This document shows, piece after piece, positions 12,919 to 19,822 of a stretch of DNA of 64,000 bases. A program made the position numbers and the translations under genes. Source of the stretch: UBA1046 sp012511325. GTDB taxonomy: Bacteria; Bacillota; Clostridia; Saccharofermentanales; DTU023. Below the pieces are notes generated by a model, which was given only the letters and a program-made list of their open reading frames with translations, searched no databases and was not told the DNA's origin. The stretch spans positions 1,550,001 through 1,614,000 of the forward strand of contig JBMNJZ010000001.1 in assembly GCA_050951925.1 (NCBI GenBank), read 5' to 3'. Position 1 is the first letter of the stretch. Every line of letters starts with the position of its first letter.

Positions 12919-12940
12919 CTCTGTCTTCTCCTGCGTGCGC

Positions 12941-12969
12941 TTGCATCGGTAAACTTGAATTGCTATAAT
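12941..12969 (+). promoter_or_regulatory. Sigma-A promoter of tRNA-Glu
   Basis: TTGCAT at 12941-12946, a 17-base spacer, and a perfect TATAAT at 12964-12969, ending 15 bases before the tRNA 5' end. Confidence 0.85.
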
Positions 12970-12984
12970 ATGCGGGCTTGCCTC

Positions 12985-13059
12985 GGCCCTATGGTCAAGC
13001 GGTTAAGACGCCGCCCTCTCAAGGCGGAATCAGGAGTTCGATTCTCCTTAGGGTCACCA
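12985..13059 (+). tRNA. tRNA-Glu (anticodon CTC)
   Basis: The acceptor arms GGCCCTA and TAGGGTC pair, and the encoded CCA ends at 13059. The anticodon stem CCGCC/GGCGG encloses loop CTCTCAA, giving anticodon CTC, which reads GAG. The T loop is TTCGATT. A consensus promoter lies just before it and a terminator just after, so it is a single-gene unit. Confidence 0.95.
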
Positions 13060-13061
13060 GT

Positions 13062-13090
13062 GGTCCTGATCTTTTGCTCAGGACCTTTTT
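13062..13090 (+). terminator. Terminator of tRNA-Glu
   Basis: The 8-bp stem GGTCCTGA / TCAGGACC (13062-13069 with 13078-13085) is followed by TTTTT. Its right arm contains the stop codon of the convergent methyltransferase gene. Confidence 0.85.
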
Positions 13091-13890
13091 CTTTGCCGGA
13101 AGAGCTCCCAGCAGAGAATCGTGCCCGCCATGGCCACATTCAATGATTCGACAGCTCCTGTCATCGGCACAGAGACCAGTTGGAAATCGGCTCTTGCGAG
13201 CTCACTGATGCCGGCACCTTCATTGCCAAGAAGCAAGGCAATATTCTTATGTTCCGATACTTCCGTCTCATGAACCGGTTGTCCCTTCATATCTGCCGCA
13301 AACAGCTGATAATGATGGTTTCTGAGTATAGGAATAATATCCGCCAAGCAACAGTCGGTAAGCAGAGACAGTCGGAAAACAGCTCCCATGCTGGCCCGTA
13401 ATGCCTTATCATTGAAGGGTTGGCAACCACCATCAGTTATGATCACAGCCGAAAACCCGAAGGCAGCAGCGGTTCTGATCAAAGTCCCCGTATTCCCCGG
13501 ATCCTGGACATTTTCTAAGATCAAGACAGAGCCGCCGGCGGCCAACAAGGTTGCCGGTTCTTTCTCAAAAGGAGGCATTGGAGCCAACATGATAATGCCC
13601 TGGCTATTTCTGGTTTCGGCCAGTTCCGCAAACAAAGACGGTTTCATTCCTACCGGCTTTAGTTTTTGAGGGTATTTTGCCAAAACCTCGCGGATCAGGA
13701 CCTCGCCATCGGTATTTTGGGCAAAGATCAGATATTCCGCCTCCAACCCACTTTCCAAAGCGGCAAGCAGCTGACGCTTGCCTTCAATCAAGAGCAGATC
13801 GTCTCTCCTCTTGGAACTATTTCGTACCAGCTTGCGTATGCGCCGAAACAGTTCATCTTGACTGGATTTCACATTCACTATATTTTCCAT
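13078..13890 (-). CDS. SpoU/TrmH family RNA 2'-O-ribose methyltransferase
   Basis: SAM-dependent methyltransferase of the SPOUT fold, expected to methylate a ribose in rRNA or tRNA. The three SpoU motifs are present: ENVQDPGNTGTLIRTAAAFG, ALLLGNEGAGIS, and VPMTGAVESLNVAMAGTILC. The N-terminal part (EGKRQLLAALE...) is the usual substrate-binding domain. The frame is open to 13947, but a promoter (-10 at 13907-13912) lies inside that extension, so initiation at ATG 13893 or 13890 (GTGGAG just upstream) is far more likely, giving about 270 residues. The stop lies in the terminator stem of the facing tRNA-Glu. Confidence 0.88.
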   Translation of the reverse strand: MENIVNVKSSQDELFRRIRKLVRNSSKRRDDLLLIEGKRQLLAALESGLEAEYLIFAQNTDGEVLIREVLAKYPQKLKPVGMKPSLFAELAETRNSQGIIMLAPMPPFEKEPATLLAAGGSVLILENVQDPGNTGTLIRTAAAFGFSAVIITDGGCQPFNDKALRASMGAVFRLSLLTDCCLADIIPILRNHHYQLFAADMKGQPVHETEVSEHKNIALLLGNEGAGISELARADFQLVSVPMTGAVESLNVAMAGTILCWELFRQRKRS

Positions 13891-13906
13891 CATGCTCCAC
13901 ACCCAA

Positions 13907-13935
13907 ATTTTACCAAAGTACGGCCAGAGCGCCAA
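13907..13935 (-). promoter_or_regulatory. Probable promoter of the SpoU methyltransferase gene
   Basis: On the minus strand TTGGCG (13935-13930), a 17-base spacer and TAAAAT (13912-13907). It lies between the rplT-operon terminator and the chosen start, leaving a leader of only about 10 bases. Confidence 0.55.
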
Positions 13936-13945
13936 ATAAAGTCTC

Positions 13946-13979
13946 AAAAATAAGGGTCATCCCGGGAGCGGGACAACCC
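13946..13979 (-). terminator. Terminator of the infC-rpmI-rplT operon
   Basis: A 10-bp stem with two G-U pairs (13970-13979 with 13954-13963) is followed on the minus strand by TTATTTTT. It lies 25 bases after the rplT stop. Confidence 0.85.
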
Positions 13980-14004
13980 TCAAAGAGTCAAGTGAATGTG
14001 TTAT

Positions 14005-14358
14005 TTATAATTGAGCCTGTACCTGTTCAACCAAAGAGGCAAAACCCTCTTTATCGTTAACAGCCATATCTGCCAGAATTTTGCGATCCAGACCGATGCC
14101 GGCCTTTTTCAAGCCATTGATAAATTTGGAATAACTGAGTCCGTTTTGACGGCTGGCAGCATTAATTCTGGCAATCCAGAGTCTTCTGAAATCGCGCTTT
14201 TTTCTGCGCCTGTCTCTATAGGCATAATTGCCTGACTTAAGAACAGCCTGATTGGCAACTCTGAAGAGTTTGCTTTTATGGCCGAAATAGCCTTTTGCTT
14301 GTTTTAGGACTTTTTTATGGCGTGCCCTTGCATTAACGCCTCGTTTTACTCTTGACAT
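14005..14358 (-). CDS. rplT: 50S ribosomal protein L20
   Basis: Assembly protein of the large ribosomal subunit; in Bacillota it also represses its own operon by binding the infC leader. The 117-residue basic protein begins MSRVKRGVNARARHKKVLKQ and contains the family's YRDRRRKKRDFRRLWIARIN stretch. It is third in the infC-rpmI-rplT order, 38 bases after rpmI, and is followed by a strong terminator. Confidence 0.98.
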   Translation of the reverse strand: MSRVKRGVNARARHKKVLKQAKGYFGHKSKLFRVANQAVLKSGNYAYRDRRRKKRDFRRLWIARINAASRQNGLSYSKFINGLKKAGIGLDRKILADMAVNDKEGFASLVEQVQAQL

Positions 14359-14396
14359 AATTTGACCTCCTGCTAAAAATCAGCAAATCCTTTCAC

Positions 14397-14597
14397 TTAG
14401 TCCGCATAGGGAAGCAGCTTGCGCAAATTCTTGACATATGTTTTGTCGACCTGGGCAGGCCCGCGCAGCTGACGCTTCCGCTTGGCAGTTTTCTTGGTCA
14501 ATATATGCCGCTTACCGGCCTGAGCGCGCATAAATTTACCTGTGCCGGTAATTTTGTATCTCTTTTTAGATGAACTGTGTGATTTCATTTTAGGCAT
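14397..14597 (-). CDS. rpmI: 50S ribosomal protein L35
   Basis: Small basic protein of the large ribosomal subunit, 66 residues, beginning MPKMKSHSSSKKRYKITGTG as the family does and ending KNLRKLLPYAD. The frame can be read 4 codons further upstream, but the family start at MPK is used. It lies between infC and rplT in the conserved order and is expected to be controlled by the same leader. Confidence 0.96.
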   Translation of the reverse strand: MPKMKSHSSSKKRYKITGTGKFMRAQAGKRHILTKKTAKRKRQLRGPAQVDKTYVKNLRKLLPYAD

Positions 14598-14637
14598 ATT
14601 GCATCCCATCCTCTCATTGTATATACATTATCTTTAC

Positions 14638-15177
14638 TCACTCATTAGTTTTCGCCTTATCCTTATGAGGCGCCAGATACATAATCATATGACGACCCTC
14701 AATTCTGGGCGGACGATCAACCAGCCCGGAATCAGAGCTGGCCTCGGCAAAGTTTTTCATCACATCATAACCCTGCTCCTGATGAGCCATCTCTCTGCCT
14801 CGGAATCTGATCACCACCTTGACCCGATCGCCGTCATTGAGGAAGCGCTTAGCATTGCGAACCTTAAAATCCAAATCGTGCTCCTCTGTAGTCAATTTGA
14901 GCTGCACTTCTTTGACGGTGGTAGTTTTCTGATTCCGCCTGGCTTCTCTTTCTCGTTTTGCCTGCTCGTAGGCATATTTGCCGTAATCCATAATCTTCGC
15001 CACGGGATTTTGTGGATTCGGTGACACGAGGACCAGATCAAGCCCTATCTGACGAGCCTTGTCCAGTGCATCCTCAATTGGAATGATCCCGATCATTTCT
15101 CCATCAGCATCAACTACCCTGACTTTGGAAAAGCGGATGTCCTCGTTAATGATGTGTCTGTTTCGCTTGCCGATAAT
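14638..15177 (-). CDS. infC: Translation initiation factor IF-3, non-AUG start
   Basis: Binds the 30S subunit and checks start-codon and initiator-tRNA pairing. The protein reads IIGKRNRHIINEDIRFSKVR, then VVDADGEMIGIIPIEDALDK and the C-domain ending YLAPHKDKAKTNE, about 179 residues. The first in-frame ATG (15096) lies well inside the conserved N-domain, so translation must start upstream at ATT (15177) or ATC (15174). Rare start codons are the known autoregulatory feature of infC, since IF-3 discriminates against them. AGGAG (15179-15183) is 1 base from ATT and 4 from ATC, so which is used is open. First gene of the infC-rpmI-rplT operon. Confidence 0.95.
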   Translation of the reverse strand: MIGKRNRHIINEDIRFSKVRVVDADGEMIGIIPIEDALDKARQIGLDLVLVSPNPQNPVAKIMDYGKYAYEQAKREREARRNQKTTTVKEVQLKLTTEEHDLDFKVRNAKRFLNDGDRVKVVIRFRGREMAHQEQGYDVMKNFAEASSDSGLVDRPPRIEGRHMIMYLAPHKDKAKTNE

Positions 15178-15310
15178 TCTCCTGCCTTTCTCCGCATTAA
15201 AAAAGAGCGGTGTTCGTTCCGCTCATGAATACCAGCGCCTAGCATAGTCATCCAGATAAACCTTTTCGCTCGATAGCTGAAGGTGAGAAGCGGAACTTCT
15301 GCTTGTTACG
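15178..15310 (-). promoter_or_regulatory. L20-type leader with attenuator upstream of infC
   Basis: The roughly 130-base leader contains TTCCGCTTCTCACC, a sequence typical of Bacillota infC leaders, followed by a terminator hairpin (GAGCGG 15205-15210 paired with CCGCTC 15219-15224) and a T run on the minus strand, directly before the infC ribosome binding site. In the known L20 leader, free L20 favours this terminator. The alternative antiterminator pairing was not folded here. Confidence 0.75.
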
Positions 15311-15316
15311 TTCGTT

Positions 15317-15345
15317 ATTTTACAGCGTCTGCCTTCCCCTGTCAA
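15317..15345 (-). promoter_or_regulatory. Sigma-A promoter of the infC operon
   Basis: Minus strand TTGACA (15345-15340), a 17-base spacer and TAAAAT (15322-15317). It places the start of the leader near 15310. Confidence 0.85.
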
Positions 15346-15450
15346 ATTTCGGCAAAACCGGGGTTAACAGCTTAAGGCAATAGCAGCTTTGCCGTATATT
15401 CAGATGCCCTTTGCTTATAGATCAGTAGTTCCCGGGCATCTTTCTATCTG

Positions 15451-18273
15451 TCAGCGGCTCCTGCTTTCCAGGCGCCTTCGATAAATGGTCTTGTGCAATT
15501 CACCGGCGGCGAAAGGCACAAGCGCCAGCGGTATGATGCACAGCCAATCAATAGGCAATAGCGCCTGGGTATAGAACAGCGGATCTAAGAACGGCAGATA
15601 TATTACAGCGAAAGTCAGAGCGACTGACAGCAATATGGCGCGGTTAAGGGTCTGATTGGTAAAGACACCCAAGTACCAAAGGGAGTATTTCTCCGATCGG
15701 CTGGAATACGCTCGCATCAGCTCAGCTAAAATCAGGGTAATAAAGGCATATGTGCGCGCGCCGATCGAAGGAACGAAGCCTGCCAGCGGCAGGAAATTAA
15801 AGCTGCTTGCTGTGCGGATAATTTGTTCCTGGGCGTTTAGCACCACATCAGGATAGAAATATCTGCCCACCTGGAAAGCAGCAAAAACAGCGATAAAGAT
15901 TGCGGCTGCCTGAGAAAGAATTGACCACAGCATCGGGCGGTTCAGAATCTTTGCCGTGCTGGAGCGCGGCGGTTGCAGCATGACATCATCTTCACCTTTT
16001 TCCCGGCCCAGAGCCAATGCCGGGAAGCTGTCCGTGACCAGATTCAGCCATAGCAGTTGAATTGGTCTCAAGGGTGTGAAGTTCGGTCCCAGCAACAGAT
16101 TAGTGATAAAAATGACTAAGATCTCGCCGACATTACAGGAGAGCAGGAAGCTGACGAATTTACGGATATTGCTGTAAATAATCCGGCCCTCTTCGACGGC
16201 ATGGACAATTGTAGCAAAATTATCATCTGTCAGGATCATATCGGCCGAACCCTTGGCTACTTCCGTGCCGGTAATACCCATGGCGACACCGATATCGGCT
16301 TCCTTGAGCGCAGGCGCATCGTTGACGCCATCGCCGGTCATCGAGGCAATATGCCCGGTGTCCCGAAGCGCTTCGACAATCCTCACTTTATGCTCGGGCG
16401 AAACCCTGGCATAGACAGTAGTATTGGCGACTAGCCCCATTAATTCTTCCTGGCTCATCCGATCCAGTTCGGCGCCGGTTATGACACGGTCATCAGCAGC
16501 GCGCAAGCCTAAATCATCAGCTATCGCCATGGCAGTTTCTTTATAGTCGCCGGTAATCATGACAACTTCAATTCCGGCACCATGACAAACTTCAATCGCT
16601 GCTTTAGCCTCCGGTCGGGCAGGATCAATCATGCCCATCAAGCCGACAAAGACCATCTGGTCTTCCGCCCCTGCATAGTCGGAATCAGGATGTTCTTTAT
16701 AGGCAAAAGCAAGTACACGCAAAGCTTGCCTGGCCAGTTGAATATTGACATCCATTATCTCTTGCCTGGCCTCGCTGCTGAGAGCTGCAACGCCTTGCGC
16801 TGTCATTACTTTATGACAACGGTTAAGAATGATATCCGGTGCGCCCTTGGTTAGGGATAGATAGTTTTCGTCCAGAGTATCATGAAAAACCGACATCATT
16901 TTGCGCGCGGAATCAAAGGGTAATTCACCTTGGCGGCTATGCTTCTCTGTCATTTCCCGGGGCAGGATGCCGCCTTTGCTGGCGACACAGAGCATGGCGC
17001 CCTCAGTAGGATCGCCGAGGATGCTCCACGACTCGCCGCCTGCGATTAAATCCGCATCATTGCAGAGAACCGCGATTTCGAGCAGACGCCGCAACACGCT
17101 TTCCGCTTGCAGGTCGATTAACTGATCTTCGGCCAGGGATCTAATCTCACCCTCCGGCGCATAGCCAACACCGGTGACAGCATATTGCTTGCCGTCGGCA
17201 TATATTCTGGTAACCGTCATCTCATTTTGGGTCAGAGTGCCGGTCTTATCTGTACAGATCACATTGACACTGCCTAAAGTCTCGACCGCCAGCAAACGCT
17301 TTACGATGGCGTTCCTTCTCGCCATGCGGTTCATTCCCAGAGCCAATACAATCGTGACGACTGCCGGCAGGCCCTCGGGAATAGCTGCCACCGCCAGACT
17401 GACTGCTGTCAGGAAAAGGTCCAGCGCAGCCCCGCCTTGCAACAAGCCAACACCGAAAACAATAGCGCTGACTGCCAGACAGATAATGCCCAGAACCTTG
17501 CCCAGCTGATTGAGATTCTTTTGTAGCGGGGTCATCTCAACAACAATGCCTTTGAGACGGCTGGCAATCTTGCCGACTTCCGTATGATCAGAGGTAGTAA
17601 CTACGACACCCCGGGCGCGGCCATAAGTGATAGCTGTACTGGAAAAAACCATATTCTCGCGATCGCCGATGCCTTGGGGACTTTCCAGCACTATAGCGGC
17701 ATCTTTTTCCACCGGCACCGATTCACCCGTCAGAGCTGCCTCTTCCGCCTTGAGATTGGAGCTTTCGATCAGACGGATATCGGCCGGCACGATATCTCCG
17801 GCTTCCAGCAATACTATATCCCCGGGCACCAGTTCCTGAGCTTCAATTGACATCTGCTGACCGCCGCGCACTATTCTGGCATGCGGAGCCGACATCTTCT
17901 GTAAAGCCTCAATCGCCTTTTCCGCTCTGCCCTCCTGAATCAAGCCCAGTACAGCATTAATAATCACGATGGCAATAATGATCAAAGCATCAGCTATTTC
18001 GCCTAAAACACCGGATAACACAGACGCGATAATCAGAATAATGATCATGAAATCTTTAAACTGATTGAGAAGTTTCTGTAGAAAAGATTCTTTCTTCTCC
18101 TCGGTCAGGCTATTAGGGCCGACTTCTCGCAAACGCTGCTCGGCTTCAGCGGCAGTAAGGCCTTGTATACTGTCGGTCTCAAGTTGATCAAGAATATTGT
18201 CGATGCTTTCTGAATATAATATGTCGCCATCCAGGGCAATCTTATGATCATCAGCAGGCAGCCATGGTTTCAT
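15451..18273 (-). CDS. Calcium-translocating P-type ATPase (SERCA-like)
   Basis: Membrane pump expected to export Ca2+ using ATP. The 940 residues hold all P-type motifs: LTGES (actuator), ICTDKTGTLTQNEM (phosphorylated Asp), KGAPD (nucleotide binding) and MTGDGVNDAPALKEADIG. The ion-site helices look calcium-type: AAIPEGLPAVVT in M4, LLSCNVGEI in M5 with Asn and Glu, and LNLVTDSFPALALG in M6 with Asn, Thr and Asp, so both SERCA sites appear complete. A cation ATPase N-domain and C-terminal domain flank the core. AAGGAG precedes the ATG at a longish 12 bases. It lies 35 bases downstream of the CNNM-type gene and may share its transcript. Confidence 0.93.
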   Translation of the reverse strand: MKPWLPADDHKIALDGDILYSESIDNILDQLETDSIQGLTAAEAEQRLREVGPNSLTEEKKESFLQKLLNQFKDFMIIILIIASVLSGVLGEIADALIIIAIVIINAVLGLIQEGRAEKAIEALQKMSAPHARIVRGGQQMSIEAQELVPGDIVLLEAGDIVPADIRLIESSNLKAEEAALTGESVPVEKDAAIVLESPQGIGDRENMVFSSTAITYGRARGVVVTTSDHTEVGKIASRLKGIVVEMTPLQKNLNQLGKVLGIICLAVSAIVFGVGLLQGGAALDLFLTAVSLAVAAIPEGLPAVVTIVLALGMNRMARRNAIVKRLLAVETLGSVNVICTDKTGTLTQNEMTVTRIYADGKQYAVTGVGYAPEGEIRSLAEDQLIDLQAESVLRRLLEIAVLCNDADLIAGGESWSILGDPTEGAMLCVASKGGILPREMTEKHSRQGELPFDSARKMMSVFHDTLDENYLSLTKGAPDIILNRCHKVMTAQGVAALSSEARQEIMDVNIQLARQALRVLAFAYKEHPDSDYAGAEDQMVFVGLMGMIDPARPEAKAAIEVCHGAGIEVVMITGDYKETAMAIADDLGLRAADDRVITGAELDRMSQEELMGLVANTTVYARVSPEHKVRIVEALRDTGHIASMTGDGVNDAPALKEADIGVAMGITGTEVAKGSADMILTDDNFATIVHAVEEGRIIYSNIRKFVSFLLSCNVGEILVIFITNLLLGPNFTPLRPIQLLWLNLVTDSFPALALGREKGEDDVMLQPPRSSTAKILNRPMLWSILSQAAAIFIAVFAAFQVGRYFYPDVVLNAQEQIIRTASSFNFLPLAGFVPSIGARTYAFITLILAELMRAYSSRSEKYSLWYLGVFTNQTLNRAILLSVALTFAVIYLPFLDPLFYTQALLPIDWLCIIPLALVPFAAGELHKTIYRRRLESRSR

Positions 18274-18308
18274 CAGCTTTTTATTCTCCTTAGTAATTTA
18301 AATTGAGT

Positions 18309-19709
18309 TCAGTGAACGCCTCTGTCATTATCCGCCTGATCTTCAAGCACGTCCAGCTTGATTTTGGCAATGCGTTTGTCATCCATTTCCAGCACTTTAA
18401 AGCGCAGATTATTATATATCACCTCAGGTTGTTCTCCGGGCTCGGGAATATGACCTAATATGCTGAGCACAAAACCTGCGATCGTATCAAAATCATCATC
18501 ATCTTCCAATTCGGCAATCGCGGGTATGAATTCTCCTACCTTGGCAGGTGTCAGCAGACCGCTCATCAGATAGCTGCCGTCAGCTTCCTGCACTATTTCC
18601 TCATCGCAGATATCGTATTCGTCTTCAATATTGCCTACTATCTCTTCCAGCAGATCCTCGATTGTGATGATGCCTTCCGTCCCGCCATATTCATCGACAA
18701 CTACCGCCAAAGAGAGACGGTTCTGTTGCATTTCCCGGAACAGAACATTTATCTGCTTGCTCTCGGGAACAAAATAAGGTTCGCGGATAATTTGCTCCAA
18801 TTTGAATTTTCTGATCTGATCTTCCGGAACTCGCAACAGATCTTTGATAAAAAGAACGCCTACGATATCATCCAGACTGTCCCTATAAACAGGAATGCGG
18901 GAAAAACGCGAATGCGCAGCAGTCTCCTTGGTTTCCTCATAGTCAGAGTCCACATGCAGAGCAACGATATTGGTACGCGGAGTCATTATCTCCAGGACAT
19001 CCTTATCATCGAAAGCGAAGATATTTTTAATCAGAGTCAAATCCTCGACTTGAATATCCCCCGTTCTGGCGCCTGCTTCAGTCATAATTCTGATTTCTTC
19101 TTCAGTCACTCTGTCACTGTCCTTATCGGGGTCAATGCGCAACAGCCGCAAAACCAATCTGGTCGAAGTATCCAGTAATTTAGCAAACGGTCTCATTAAA
19201 TAATCAAATATACGCAGCACCCCCACAAAGGCGCGGGCAAAACCCTCCGGATTATTCATGGCAATCCGTTTGGGAACCAGTTCACCCAAAACCAGAGAAA
19301 AGTAGGAGAGAATGATCGTAACGATAATGACACTGATCGTTTGCAGATATTCCGTAGTCATATCGGGATCAAGAACAGAAAACAATAAACCTGCGATGTT
19401 CTTGGAAGCGAAAGCACTGGACAAGAATCCTGCCAAGGTAACACCCACCTGTATGGTCGCCAGAAAGCTGCCCTGGTTTTCTACAAAATACAGCAGTTTC
19501 CTGGCAGTACCATCAGCACTTTCGGCCAGATTGCGAATTTTATTATCATTGAGGGTGACAATGGCCATCTCGGAAGCAGCGAAAAAGCCATTAATCATGA
19601 TCAAAATAAAAATTAACAACAAGTCAAGTAAAACACGTCCTGCGCCAGCGTCACCGGCACTGCCGGCCAGTGCCGCCATAATACAGGGCAAATTACCGAT
19701 ATCTTCCAC
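18309..19709 (-). CDS. CNNM/CorC-family membrane protein (DUF21, CBS pair, CorC_HlyC)
   Basis: Often annotated as hemolysin; the family is now linked to Mg2+ or other divalent-cation export. The 466 residues show an N-terminal DUF21 membrane domain (about 20-200, with FFAASEMAIVTL), two CBS domains (about 210-335, starting IMTPRTNIVAL), the connecting VVDEYGGTEGIITIEDLLEE, and a C-terminal CorC_HlyC domain. Translation probably starts at GTG 19709, with GGAG 8 bases upstream. Sitting directly before the calcium ATPase, it suggests a small divalent-cation unit; that link is inference. Confidence 0.9.
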   Translation of the reverse strand: MEDIGNLPCIMAALAGSAGDAGAGRVLLDLLLIFILIMINGFFAASEMAIVTLNDNKIRNLAESADGTARKLLYFVENQGSFLATIQVGVTLAGFLSSAFASKNIAGLLFSVLDPDMTTEYLQTISVIIVTIILSYFSLVLGELVPKRIAMNNPEGFARAFVGVLRIFDYLMRPFAKLLDTSTRLVLRLLRIDPDKDSDRVTEEEIRIMTEAGARTGDIQVEDLTLIKNIFAFDDKDVLEIMTPRTNIVALHVDSDYEETKETAAHSRFSRIPVYRDSLDDIVGVLFIKDLLRVPEDQIRKFKLEQIIREPYFVPESKQINVLFREMQQNRLSLAVVVDEYGGTEGIITIEDLLEEIVGNIEDEYDICDEEIVQEADGSYLMSGLLTPAKVGEFIPAIAELEDDDDFDTIAGFVLSILGHIPEPGEQPEVIYNNLRFKVLEMDDKRIAKIKLDVLEDQADNDRGVH

Positions 19710-19741
19710 TTTGTGGTCTCCGTCCTTAAGACATTAATGCT

Positions 19742-19777
19742 ATAAAAATACAATTTATCCTATTTATCAAATTTGAT
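19742..19777 (-). promoter_or_regulatory. Possible promoter with small palindrome upstream of the CNNM gene
   Basis: Minus strand TTGATA (19770-19765), 17 bases, TTTTAT (19747-19742). The perfect palindrome ATCAAATTTGAT (19766-19777) overlaps the -35 element and could be a regulator site. Both are modest matches. Confidence 0.4.
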
Positions 19778-19822
19778 GTTATATGAATATACCACAATAC
19801 CTGTTTAGTCAAGGCGCCGATA

